From Arthrobacter terrae (GTDB lineage Bacteria; Actinomycetota; Actinomycetes; Actinomycetales; Micrococcaceae): a stretch of 64,000 nucleotides of DNA. The DNA is taken from positions 1-64,000 of the forward strand of contig NZ_JADNYM010000014.1 in the NCBI RefSeq assembly GCF_015708085.1, in the 5' to 3' direction. Within the stretch, counting starts at the first letter, position 1; every line of letters begins with the position of its first letter. The notes beneath the pieces were generated by a model. The model saw only the letters and a list, made by a program, of their open reading frames with translations, was not told where the DNA came from and searched no databases. Made by a program: the position numbers and the translations under genes. Below, piece after piece: positions 44,806 to 52,390 of this stretch.

Positions 44806-45327
44806 CGTCTGATTCCCCAGTTTGTAGAAGTCTGCGTTGTCGAAGGGCTCCCGGGTTGAGTCCTCAGCCGTATCGCTATCCCCGCTCAATTCCCACACTT
44901 GGCAGGGCAGTTTATTTAGGTATATTCCGGCCAAGGCGATCCCGATGCCGGCCGGAAGGCCCTGACTCAGGGATGTGGCGCCAACATCGATCGATGGCAA
45001 TACCGGCGTGGGATTCCCGGCCAGGCGTGCCCCGAACCAGCGGTCGGTCGCGGGGAGTTCGTCCGCATCGACCACCCCGACGGCCCAGTACATGGAGTAC
45101 AGCAGCAGGGAGGCGTGGCCCTCGGAGAAGGTCAAATGGTCATTCCCAGGGGAAGGGTGCGGGCTCCAGTCGTAGCGCAGATGCCCCACCAGCGGTACCG
45201 GGACCAGGTCCGCCGCAGACAAGGACGAGGTGGGATGGCCGGGGCCGGCGCTGGTGCCGCAATGGCTGTAATCCACGCGTGAGCGCCCGGACGGCCTCCG
45301 GCTGACCTCGAGCTGATCGTCATTCAT
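44806..45327 (-). pseudogene. Transketolase N-terminal fragment
   Basis: 174 codons from ATG 45327. [26 protein letters not shown]...[19 protein letters not shown] and [19 protein letters not shown] with [13 protein letters not shown] are the thiamine-pyrophosphate half of an N-terminal transketolase domain. Expected residues are eroded (GDSEMAEGS-type loop now [14 protein letters not shown] for KGHAS). The homology ends abruptly at FYKLGN, about a quarter into a full transketolase, and runs without a stop into the next remnant. Confidence 0.8.
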
Positions 45328-45407
45328 GGTTGTGCTCCAGCCATTGGGTCCTCGTGGAAAACTTCCATAAGGATTGAAGGCGGGGCTGCAGGGTCCAGGC
45401 GGCGTCT

Positions 45408-45695
45408 TTAATCAATCGGCGCCAGCTTACACCGTTGTGATGATTGGAAACCGATCACCAGACCAAAGTTGCCGGCCAGGAAGTTCGGCAGCCCGTGGGC
45501 GGCTGGTTCGCCGTCAACGTAGCGCTGGTAGACCGCCTCCGAATCGAACTGTGCGAAGTCCCTGCCACGTAAGACGCCGTCCTGATCGAGTAATCCGTCA
45601 AAGGCCTGCTTCCACGCGGCCGCGTACACCGACGCGGTCTTCGTCAGAACGCCGTCGATGTCGAAGAGCCAGGCGTCATAGGACGACGATTTCGA
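45408..45695 (-). pseudogene. HAD-superfamily hydrolase (beta-phosphoglucomutase-like) N-terminal fragment
   Basis: The frame after an in-frame TAG (45698-45696) reads SSSYDAWLFDIDGVLTKTAS, the DxDGVLTxTAxxH nucleophile motif of HAD phosphohydrolases, then VYAAAWKQAFDGLLD and FDSEAVYQRYVDGEPAAHGL. It ends after about 95 codons at a stop in unrelated sequence; a functional protein needs over 220. There is no start codon between the TAG and the homology. Both ends are therefore broken. Confidence 0.75.
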
Positions 45696-45727
45696 CTAAC
45701 GTTGGCTGGTGTTTAAATCCCGCCAGC

Positions 45728-46175
45728 GTGAGTGCAGACGTCAGCATGCGTGCACTGCGCTTGAGTGATGCGTCAGCGCTGGCCGCAGGCTGCAGACATT
45801 GCGGCCCGCCTTGCTGCAAATGAAGCCGGCGAGGGGTGTCCCTTTGGATTGTCTGCCGGCGGGATCCTCGTTGGCCGATTCAACTTGGCTGGAATTGTGC
45901 GTGGTCCATTCCAGAGTGCAGGGCTGGGTTACTGGGTGGATAACAAGTTCGCGGGCCGCGGCCTGGCATCAGCTGCGGTCCAGGTGGTCGTCGAGACGGC
46001 ACGCGACGAACTCGGATTGCACCGCATCGAGGCGAGCACTCTGCTGCACAATGTCGGCTCGCAGCGGGTCCTGCTGAAAGCCGGCTTCCAGCAGATTGGG
46101 ATGGCTCCGGGGTACCTGCAGATTGCCGGGAAACGGCAAGACCACAACCTCTACCAGGTGGTCCTGCACGACTAG
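45728..46175 (+). pseudogene. GNAT (RimJ-like) acetyltransferase with internal deletion and frame change
   Basis: From 45728 one frame gives SVSADVSMRALRLSDASALAA, a normal start of a RimJ-type acetyltransferase. The next expected ~30-35 residues are missing and homology resumes in another frame at AADIAARLAANEAGEGCPFG. From there the acetyl-CoA-binding half is complete: GYWVDNKFAGRGLASAAVQV, LHRIEASTLLHNVGSQRVL, KAGFQQIGMAPGYLQIAGK. A 136-residue protein could be read from ATG 45765, but it lacks the first strands of the fold. Confidence 0.7.
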
Positions 46176-46228
46176 GGCGGCGTCGTCGGTCTTACCGGCA
46201 CTCAAGGAATCAACAACTTTTCCCTCGT

Positions 46229-46430
46229 GAATCTGCAACCAAGCTGGACCGGCTGGCCCGATCCGTCGGTGCTGCCCGCGAAATAGCAGACGACCCGGCC
46301 ACCGACAAAATAAGATTCAGCATTGGTGACTCTGTCTACGATCCAAACGACCCAATCGCCAAGGCAAAGAAGCGACTGCGCGGAAAGCAGCCAAAACTAT
46401 CGGCCAACCAGGAAGCCCACCTTGCAGCCC
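46229..46430 (+). pseudogene. Serine recombinase (Tn3-type resolvase) remnant with internal deletion
   Basis: The frame reads ESATKLDRLARSVGAAREIA, then FSIGDSVYDPNDP and immediately AKAKKRLRGKQPKLSANQEA followed by HLAA. Actinobacterial resolvases have TKLDRLARSVPDA..., GGSVYDPTDPVG, about 30 more residues (long helix E), then KGRLRGKQPKLS...HL before the C-terminal helix-turn-helix. Here the middle and the end are gone and there is no start codon. It is the right-hand counterpart of the Tn3 transposase scrap at 38.7 kb. Confidence 0.75.
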
Positions 46431-46591
46431 CGCACCCCACACAGGAGAACACAACGAAAAACGCGCAGTGCCGTCCGCCTCCGATACCGGTCCAGAGGAC
46501 TTCTGACATTCTGCGCAGTCGACTTCGAAAAATGACAGCCGGCATGCGTCAGCTGCCGCACCTGAAAACCACCTGAAGCGCGCCCGAAATA

Positions 46592-46619
46592 TTGACCGTT
46601 ATCAAAATGTGACTATTAG
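46592..46619 (+). promoter_or_regulatory. Predicted promoter upstream of the c-di-AMP riboswitch
   Basis: TTGACC (46592-46597) and TATTAG (46614-46619) are 16 bp apart. TAGAAT at 46632-46637 is a second possible -10 box without an obvious partner. Either would give a leader of about 240-270 bases that contains the riboswitch. Confidence 0.45.
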
Positions 46620-46686
46620 GCTACTGTCCGGTAGAATACTTGAGGCGCCAAATTCGGCAACTACTGCCCCTGACGCCCGTGTCCGG

Positions 46687-46872
46687 ACCGCCGAGCTCTG
46701 CCGCCGCCCACGCTCCGTTCTAGGAAAGGCAGAGACGGGGAACCCACTTTTTTGGGCTTCCCTCCCGAAGCCCTTGGGGTTAAGCCATCAGGTCCCTACT
46801 GCCGCGTGCAGATCAGGACCGGACGACCGGATGCTCTCATCCGAACCCGACAGCTCACCTCGCAGGCGCGTC
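46687..46872 (+). promoter_or_regulatory. c-di-AMP riboswitch (ydaO/yuaA class)
   Basis: Conserved blocks appear in the right order: CCGCCGAGCTCTGCCGCC, GGAAAGGCAGAGACGGGGAA followed by CCCACTTTTTTGGGC, GGTTAAGCCATC, AGGTCCCTACTG, ATGCTCTCATCCGAACCCGA, CAGCTCACCTCGCAGGCG. This is the actinobacterial form of the ydaO motif, which binds cyclic di-AMP and usually turns off genes for cell-wall hydrolases and potassium transport. It is followed by the lytic transglycosylase-like gene, a typical target. Confidence 0.9.
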
Positions 46873-46887
46873 AGAGAGGTTTTTAGT

Positions 46888-47553
46888 ATGTCCCAAGAGT
46901 CCCAACACGGCCGCCGCCGGATCCAAACGCCCCACCGCGCCTCTGCCGCAGGTCGCTGGTGGGACGCGGCGCCGAAGCCCGGCCCAGCCGGCAAGCGGAT
47001 GACCGCCGTCGCCGTCGCCGGCTTCCTCCTCGTCGGCGTGGGTGCCTCCAACGCCGCCCTGAACAACGGCGCAACGGTTGAGCCGCAGGCGGCCGCCGCC
47101 GACGCGACCGTCGCCGCACCCAGCAATGCATCGCTGTCTTTCACCCGGACAGCGGTGAAGTCCAGCGCTGCTCCGACGGCAACACCGAACGTCAGCGGAG
47201 CAGCCGCCGATGTGCAGGCCCTTGGCGCGAACGGCGGACCCGTCAATGATCCGGCCGGAGCCAAAGCCTACGCAGCCGCGGCATTGCCCTCCTATGGCTG
47301 GGGGCAGGACCAAATGTCCTGTCTGCTGCCGCTGTGGGATCAGGAATCCGATTGGACCACCACCGCGGAAAACCCGTCCAGCCTCGCCTACGGAATTGTC
47401 CAGTCGCTCCCGGCCGAGAAGATGGATTCCGCCGGCAATGACTGGAAGAACAATTACCAGACCCAGATCAAATGGGGCATGACATACATCAAGGACCGCT
47501 ATGGCTCACCCTGCGGCGCCTGGGATCACGAAACGGCCATGAACTGGTACTGA
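46888..47553 (+). CDS. Secreted lytic transglycosylase-like cell-wall protein
   Basis: 221 residues from ATG 46888 (MSQESQHGRRR), with GAGAGG 8 bases upstream; a longer frame from 46609 would lie inside the riboswitch and is rejected. A basic N-terminus and a hydrophobic segment (MTAVAVAGFLLVGVGASNAA, about 38-57) form a long signal peptide. An Ala/Thr-rich linker precedes the C-terminal domain with WGQDQMSCLLPLWDQESDW, SSLAYGIVQSLPAEKM and YGSPCGAWDHE, the lysozyme-like fold used in transglycosylase/aggregation-promoting proteins. The Glu in DQES is the likely catalytic residue. Confidence 0.88.
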   Translation: MSQESQHGRRRIQTPHRASAAGRWWDAAPKPGPAGKRMTAVAVAGFLLVGVGASNAALNNGATVEPQAAAADATVAAPSNASLSFTRTAVKSSAAPTATPNVSGAAADVQALGANGGPVNDPAGAKAYAAAALPSYGWGQDQMSCLLPLWDQESDWTTTAENPSSLAYGIVQSLPAEKMDSAGNDWKNNYQTQIKWGMTYIKDRYGSPCGAWDHETAMNWY

Positions 47554-47603
47554 ATCGCCGATAACGGGCCTGACTTTAATGCGCGCTTCCTAGTGCACGA
47601 TTC

Positions 47604-48239
47604 CTAGTGCACGACGCCGTAAAGACGGTCCCCGGCATCGCCTAGCCCGGGCACGATGTAGGCATTCTCGTCGAGCTTTTCATCGATGGACGCCAGCACA
47701 ATGGTGACGTTTTTGCCTTCCAGCTCGTCGCGCAGCTTCTGCAGCCCTTCGGGTGCCGCCAGCAGGCAGATGCAGGTGATATCAGCCGCACCGCGCGCAA
47801 AAAGGAACTTGATGGCCTCCCGCAGGGTCCCGCCCGTGGCGAGCATCGGATCCAGCACGTAGACCTGCCGCCCGGTCAAGTCATCGGGCAGCCGTTCGGC
47901 GTAAGTGATTGCCTCCAGCGTCTGCTCATGGCGTTCCATCCCGAGGAAACCAACCTCGGCGGTGGGCAGCAGCCGCGTCATCCCCTCCAGCATGCCAAGG
48001 CCCGCGCGCAGAATCGGGACCACCAGCGGCGTGGGCTTGCGCAGGCCGGTGCCCACCGTCGTCGTCACCGGAGTCTCAATGTTGACCGGCTCCACCCGCA
48101 CGTCGCGGGTCGCCTCATAGGCCAGCAGCGTGACCAGTTCTTCGGTCAGCAGCCGGAAAATCGGCGACGTGGTGTTTTTGTCCCGAAGAACGGTGAGTTT
48201 GTGGGCAACGAGCGGGTGGTCCGCAACAAGTACGCGCAT
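47604..48239 (-). CDS. upp: Uracil phosphoribosyltransferase
   Basis: 211 residues. Converts uracil and PRPP to UMP in pyrimidine salvage. PRPP loop [15 protein letters not shown], the uracil-binding C-terminus [14 protein letters not shown] and the upstream [10 protein letters not shown] segment are intact. Divergent from tadA; ATG 48239 has no clear ribosome site, so the message may be leaderless. Confidence 0.96.
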   Translation of the reverse strand: MRVLVADHPLVAHKLTVLRDKNTTSPIFRLLTEELVTLLAYEATRDVRVEPVNIETPVTTTVGTGLRKPTPLVVPILRAGLGMLEGMTRLLPTAEVGFLGMERHEQTLEAITYAERLPDDLTGRQVYVLDPMLATGGTLREAIKFLFARGAADITCICLLAAPEGLQKLRDELEGKNVTIVLASIDEKLDENAYIVPGLGDAGDRLYGVVH

Positions 48240-48261
48240 AGGTAAAAGTTACCATTGAGCC

Positions 48262-48774
48262 GTGACCCCAACAGCAAAGTTCCCCGCGGTACCCGCGCCC
48301 GGCGGCGGACCAGACCGTGCCCGGCACCACGAGTGGATGGGACTGGCCCTGGAACAGGCATCGCATGCCGGTGCCACCGCGGACGTGCCGATCGGCGCCG
48401 TCGTCCTCGGCCCCGACGGATCGGTCCTCGGTGCCGGCTGCAACGAGCGCGAGGCGCTGGAAGATCCGACGGCGCACGCGGAGATGATTGCGATCCGCGC
48501 CGCCGCGCGTGAACTTGGCAACTGGCGGCTGGCGGACTGCACGCTGGCGGTCACGCTGGAGCCGTGCGCCATGTGCGCCGGAGCCATTGTGCTCGCCAGG
48601 CTCCCCCGGGTGGTTTTCGGTGCGTGGGACGAAAAAGCGGGCGCAGCAGGATCCGTCTTCGATATTTTGCGCGACCGCAGGCTCAATCACTGGGTGGAGG
48701 TTTTCCCAGGCGTCCGCGAGGATGAATGTGCCGCCCTGCTGCGGGACTTTTTTGGCGACCGGCGCCTTCAATAG
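48262..48774 (+). CDS. tadA: tRNA-specific adenosine deaminase
   Basis: 170 residues. Zinc ligands and catalytic Glu in TAHAEMIAI and the PCxxC motif in LEPCAMCAGAIV are intact, as is GSVFDIL. TadA makes inosine-34 in tRNA-Arg(ACG), a tRNA gene present in this same window at 20.3 kb. GTG start at 48262, 22 bp from the divergent upp. Confidence 0.95.
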   Translation: MTPTAKFPAVPAPGGGPDRARHHEWMGLALEQASHAGATADVPIGAVVLGPDGSVLGAGCNEREALEDPTAHAEMIAIRAAARELGNWRLADCTLAVTLEPCAMCAGAIVLARLPRVVFGAWDEKAGAAGSVFDILRDRRLNHWVEVFPGVREDECAALLRDFFGDRRLQ

Positions 48775-48877
48775 CTGTTGGACCCTCCGCTCAGCGGCCT
48801 GAATCCGGGGCCGGTAACCGGGGCGGGTAACGGCGCTTTTGGGAAGCGGGCCGTCCGTCCGGTAAAGTAAATGCGTT

Positions 48878-48967
48878 GGTGACGTGTCCGAGCGGCCGAA
48901 GGTGCAACACTCGAAATGTTGTTCAGGTGAGAGCCTGACGTGGGTTCAAATCCCACCGTCACCGCCA
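48878..48967 (+). tRNA. tRNA-Ser (CGA)
   Basis: Acceptor GGTGACG pairs with CGTCACC, anticodon stem CAACA/TGTTG with loop CTCGAAA (anticodon CGA), long variable arm, T-loop GTTCAAATC, discriminator G and encoded CCA to 48967. A strong terminator follows within 10 bases and an integrase remnant lies just beyond. Confidence 0.95.
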
Positions 48968-48973
48968 ATCAGG

Positions 48974-49018
48974 AAAACCCCTGCTTCCCTTTGTTTACAA
49001 GGGAAGCAGGGGTTTTGT
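48974..49018 (+). terminator. Intrinsic terminator after tRNA-Ser(CGA)
   Basis: Arms 48974-48991 and 48999-49016 are exact 18-bp complements (AAAACCCCTGCTTCCCTT) around a 7-base loop; the A/T ends make it work in both directions. Confidence 0.92.
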
Positions 49019-49047
49019 CGTGCCACAGCCCAGACGATTGGGCACCG

Positions 49048-49470
49048 TTTAAGGACCCTTGATTCTGAGACTGCACTATCCCGGGCTATTGCAGCGGCGT
49101 CCAGATCCCCATCAAACACGTCTGCATAAATATCCGGCGTCATGGCTGCGCTGATGTGCCCAGGCATTCTTCGCACGGCCTGGACGTTCGCCCGGGGCTC
49201 ACGGCGGGGCTTGCCGCCGTGAGCCGTAGATCGTGCAGTGAGATCCTTGGAATGCAGGACCGCTTCACTGCCCCGGCAAACCAAGACTGGTCATCTTCAC
49301 TGGTGGCCAACCTCGAACAGTGGGCCAGCTAATGAAGGCAGCGGACGGCACCGATTCGACAACGAAGCCACGAACTGCGGCCTGCTCCAAGATAGCGGAG
49401 AGATTTCGAAGCCAGTCCCGAGGTAGCCATGTCCGGTCTTTGGACCGCCAGCGCTCAGCGGTAGTCGGAG
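49048..49470 (-). pseudogene. Degraded tyrosine-type phage integrase
   Basis: Minus strand 49191-49048 reads ANVQAVRRMPGHISAAMTPD followed by IYADVFDGDLDAAAIA, the C-terminal catalytic part of a phage integrase (LGHxSxxMTLDxYAD, with the catalytic Tyr). Immediately before it DLTARSTAHGGKPRR is a scrambled DLRHTAAS-type motif, and the Arg-His pair is lost. Further upstream LRNLSAILEQAAVRGFVVES resembles the SAM-like core-binding domain in another frame. No start codon joins these pieces. It lies next to tRNA-Ser(CGA), a typical integration target. Confidence 0.65.
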
Positions 49471-49745
49471 GGCGAGTTTTCCCTTTGCCGAGTCTGCGCA
49501 CGTAGAGGCAGCGCATCAATCTTCTCAAGGGCGCGGTGGGCTGCGGCCACGAGCAGGCAGAAGCCCAAGAGGGCGAGCAGCGACCCGAAAGCTATCACCG
49601 CGATATAGCCGGCAGCCATTCCAGAGCTACCGTTGGCGGTGGCAACATACATCCACAAGGCGGCGGCTACCACGCCCAGTAACGGTCCGCCAAAAAATAG
49701 CGTGATACCTGCGACGAAGAGACCTGCGGATCGTTTGTACTGCAT
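49455..49745 (-). CDS. Small two-helix membrane protein
   Basis: 96 residues from ATG 49745 (MQYKRSAG) with GGGGGA 5 bases upstream. Two hydrophobic helices (about 8-31 and 44-66) and a basic/polar C-terminal tail. I do not recognise a family. A longer frame upstream has no such start signal and overlaps the metallo-hydrolase promoter. It is divergent from the metallo-hydrolase gene. Confidence 0.65.
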   Translation of the reverse strand: MQYKRSAGLFVAGITLFFGGPLLGVVAAALWMYVATANGSSGMAAGYIAVIAFGSLLALLGFCLLVAAAHRALEKIDALPLRAQTRQRENSPSDYR

Positions 49746-49884
49746 AGTTCCCCCTGGAAGTATCCGACAATTGAGAATACAACGACTGAGGTACATTACC
49801 GGTTGCGTCGCACGGAATGTTCCTGTCTCGTACACTGGTCTCACTGCACCCGGCCTTGCAGCCGCTGACAGCCGAGGAGATCCC

Positions 49885-50700
49885 GTGACCATTTGGACCT
49901 GCGCAACCTGCGCCATTGAGCATCCCGATACGGATACTCCCCCGGTGAGCTGTGAAATCTGCACCGACGAGCGGCAGTTCGTGCCTGCGGGAGGTCAGCG
50001 GTGGACCACGCGGGAAGAACTCGCCGCCACCGCCCACCGGATCACAGTGCATGAACTCGAGCCGGATCTCTACGCGGTGGAGTGCGTCCCAAGACTTGGC
50101 ATCGGCCAGCGCGGCCTGCTGCTCTGCACCAGAGACGGCAACCTGCTCTGGGAGCCGCCGGGTTTCATCGACGACGCCGGCGTGGAGGCTGTCCGCGCAC
50201 TCGGCGGCATCGCGGTCATTACCGCAAGCCACCCGCACCTGACGGGCTCCTCCATTCAGTGGAGCCACGCCTTCGGTGGCGCACCCGTGTACGTTGCGTC
50301 GGCAGATCAGGAATGGATCAGGCGTTCCGATCCTGTCATCCGGTTGTGGGATACCAGCTGCAGGCTCCTTGCCGGTCTTTCGATGCTGCAATGCGGCGGG
50401 CATTTCGCCGGCAGCAGCATGGTCCATTGGCCTGACGGCGCCGGCGGCCAGGGCGCGCTCCTCACCGGGGATACCATCGCCATCGGTGCGGACCGCAAGT
50501 CCGTCAACGTCATGCGCAGCTTCGTCAACAACATCCCGCTCCCCGAACGGGCGGTCCGCAGAATTCTCGACACGGCGGCGCCGCTGGGATTCGACCGGAT
50601 CTACAGTGCCTTTGGACTCATCGAATCCGGTGCCGGCCTCATCGTGGACCGTTCCTTGCACCGGTACATTCGCTGGATCCGCGGCGAGGCGGAGGACTAG
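49885..50700 (+). CDS. MBL-fold metallo-hydrolase with N-terminal zinc ribbon
   Basis: 271 residues from GTG 49885 with GAGGAG 6 bases upstream. Residues 1-30 are a rubredoxin-like zinc ribbon (WTCATCAIEH...CEICTDE). The rest follows metallo-beta-lactamase order: RGLLLCTRDGNLLWEPPGFI, VITASHPHLTGSS (at the place of HxHxDH, but degenerate), GGHFAGSSMVHW and LLTGDTIAIG. Several metal ligands are changed, so hydrolase activity is uncertain. Convergent with the next gene (4-bp overlap of ends). Confidence 0.82.
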   Translation: MTIWTCATCAIEHPDTDTPPVSCEICTDERQFVPAGGQRWTTREELAATAHRITVHELEPDLYAVECVPRLGIGQRGLLLCTRDGNLLWEPPGFIDDAGVEAVRALGGIAVITASHPHLTGSSIQWSHAFGGAPVYVASADQEWIRRSDPVIRLWDTSCRLLAGLSMLQCGGHFAGSSMVHWPDGAGGQGALLTGDTIAIGADRKSVNVMRSFVNNIPLPERAVRRILDTAAPLGFDRIYSAFGLIESGAGLIVDRSLHRYIRWIRGEAED

Positions 50701-51869
50701 CCGAACGGTTGGGTGGCACGGGCAGATGCCGTTTCGGTTGCGTCGAGCAGGCCGAGACTGAATCGTGCGATGGCGGCGCGGTCAGCGACCAGTTGGTGCA
50801 GGGCCGGGGTCGGCTCGGTGCGGAGGTGTTCGAAGGGCAGAGTGGATAGGCCGGTGAACAGCATCAGGTGTAGTGCGTGGGCGCGCCGGACGACGTCCAG
50901 TGGGATCTTGCTGCCTTCTGCGCGGAGACCCTCAACGTAGGACGGCAGGATTGCCTCTTCGACGGCCTGAAGTGTGGACGCCCGCTGCCGGCCGATCTGG
51001 ATGTCCCCGACGAGAAGTTGGCCCAGGTCGAAACCGATAGGGCCTTCGCTGAAGAAGTTGTAATCGATGAGCGCAAAACCATCGTCGTCGGCGGTGACGA
51101 GCAGATTATTCGGGCAGGCGTCGCCATGGATGGTACCCAGTGGCAGGGCGGCGAGCTCGTCGACCAGGTCGTGGGCGCGCCCGGCCTGCTCCTGCAGACG
51201 GGTCCGCAGGGAGTCGTCGAAGGCCCTGGCCACCAACCGGTTATGCCAGACGCCTGAGTCGCACACCAAGGGGATCACCTGGTGCGTGAGTCGTCCATGC
51301 AGGTAGTCGCGTACGGTCCACTCAAACTCGCCCACCTTCGCGCGCTCCCGCACCCTTGGGCTGGCTGCGAATCGGCCCAGCAGGTAGGCGGCCTTCGAGA
51401 ACCGGGCCACGTCCCACTCGGCCGATACCGTCATGATCGCTTCCAGCCAGACGCTGGCTGACTTCTCGTCCAGGTCGAACACCGCCACAGCACGCGGCAT
51501 CCGAAGCCCGTGCGGCAGCCGTTGGCCGAGGTCAGACCGGTAGGCCAGCGGCTCTACTCTCCACGGAACGCCAGCTTCGGCCATCACCGCAAGCTCCGCA
51601 GGGACCTCCGCGAACATTGGTGAACGGGCCCACGACTGCACGTGTTTGACGAAGAAGCAGAAAGATTTTGGCTCGCCCCCGACCAGTGCCTGCCCACGGA
51701 CCCAGTAACGACCGGCCGTCGTGATCGTTGGTAAATCATAGGCGACCCGTTCTACGTCGGAGCTCGACACCGTCACCCGGCCCGGAGGCTCCCTCAGAAG
51801 CGCAGCAACGAGCTCCGTTAGCGTCTCGTCACTGACGTTCGCGGTCCCGAGTAGTTCACGGTGATGCAT
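50697..51869 (-). CDS. Phosphotransferase (aminoglycoside phosphotransferase/choline kinase fold)
   Basis: About 390 residues. The kinase catalytic loop is HGDACPNNLLV and the metal-binding Asp is in FALIDYNFF (DFE-like). The N-terminal lobe has VAYDLPTITTAGRYWVRGQA. I start at ATG 51869 (MHHRELLG) with TAGGG 7 bases upstream; an ATG 15 bases earlier is possible. Divergent from a MarR gene with a palindrome between them. The substrate is unknown; resistance function is possible but not shown. Confidence 0.85.
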   Translation of the reverse strand: MHHRELLGTANVSDETLTELVAALLREPPGRVTVSSSDVERVAYDLPTITTAGRYWVRGQALVGGEPKSFCFFVKHVQSWARSPMFAEVPAELAVMAEAGVPWRVEPLAYRSDLGQRLPHGLRMPRAVAVFDLDEKSASVWLEAIMTVSAEWDVARFSKAAYLLGRFAASPRVRERAKVGEFEWTVRDYLHGRLTHQVIPLVCDSGVWHNRLVARAFDDSLRTRLQEQAGRAHDLVDELAALPLGTIHGDACPNNLLVTADDDGFALIDYNFFSEGPIGFDLGQLLVGDIQIGRQRASTLQAVEEAILPSYVEGLRAEGSKIPLDVVRRAHALHLMLFTGLSTLPFEHLRTEPTPALHQLVADRAAIARFSLGLLDATETASARATQPFG

Positions 51870-51912
51870 GGTGCGCCCTATCACTGGGAAAGTCGGTTTC
51901 CTACTCAGATGG

Positions 51913-51925
51913 TAAAGTCACTTTA
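51913..51925. promoter_or_regulatory. Palindrome at the MarR start codon, candidate operator
   Basis: TAAAGT-C-ACTTTA, a perfect 13-bp palindrome whose last base is the A of the marR ATG. GAAAGTC also occurs at 51889. The AT-rich site between divergent marR and phosphotransferase genes suits a MarR autorepressor. Confidence 0.5.
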
Positions 51926-52368
51926 TGAACTACGTCAAGGCTGACTTTCCTGTCGACCAGATTCACACCCCCATGCTCATGGGCCTGCTCTTTCGACAGG
52001 TGCACGCGATCTTCGCCACCGAGGACTGGAATGGGTTGCGGCAGTCCCATTTTCGGGTGATCTCATCGGTGCCGGAGCATGGGGTGACGATCACCGAACT
52101 GGGCGAACGCGTCGGGATGACCAAGCAGGGCTGCGGGCAGTTCGTCGCCCAGCTCGTCAGGACCGGGCATCTGACGTCCGACCGGGATCCCTCGGACCGC
52201 AGAGTGCGCCTGGTCCATCGCACGCCGCTCGGCCAGCAGGTAATCGACGCCGTTCTCGCCCGGAACCTCCGCATCGAACAGGACTGGGCCGGGCGCGTCG
52301 GCCAGGAACGCTACCGCACCTTCCGCGGGGTCCTCGAGGAGCTCGCCCTGGGATCGCTCCCGGACTGA
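51925..52368 (+). CDS. MarR-family transcriptional regulator
   Basis: 147 residues. Winged helix with VTITELGERVGMTKQGCGQF as the recognition region and DPSDRRVRLVHRT as the wing. Divergent from the phosphotransferase gene it probably controls. No ribosome site is visible and the ATG lies inside the palindrome, so repression could also hit translation start of a leaderless mRNA. Confidence 0.9.
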   Translation: MNYVKADFPVDQIHTPMLMGLLFRQVHAIFATEDWNGLRQSHFRVISSVPEHGVTITELGERVGMTKQGCGQFVAQLVRTGHLTSDRDPSDRRVRLVHRTPLGQQVIDAVLARNLRIEQDWAGRVGQERYRTFRGVLEELALGSLPD

Positions 52369-52390
52369 ATGGGCGAGCCGATGACCGGAA

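Noticed and set aside
44569-45327. N-terminal extension of phosphoketolase as a genuine fusion protein
   Set aside because: The extension is an eroded transketolase fragment plus frame-shifted debris, and phosphoketolase has its own ribosome site.
46609-46887. Upstream extension of the transglycosylase-like gene to 46609
   Set aside because: This part is the c-di-AMP riboswitch; signal peptide and ribosome site fit the ATG at 46888.
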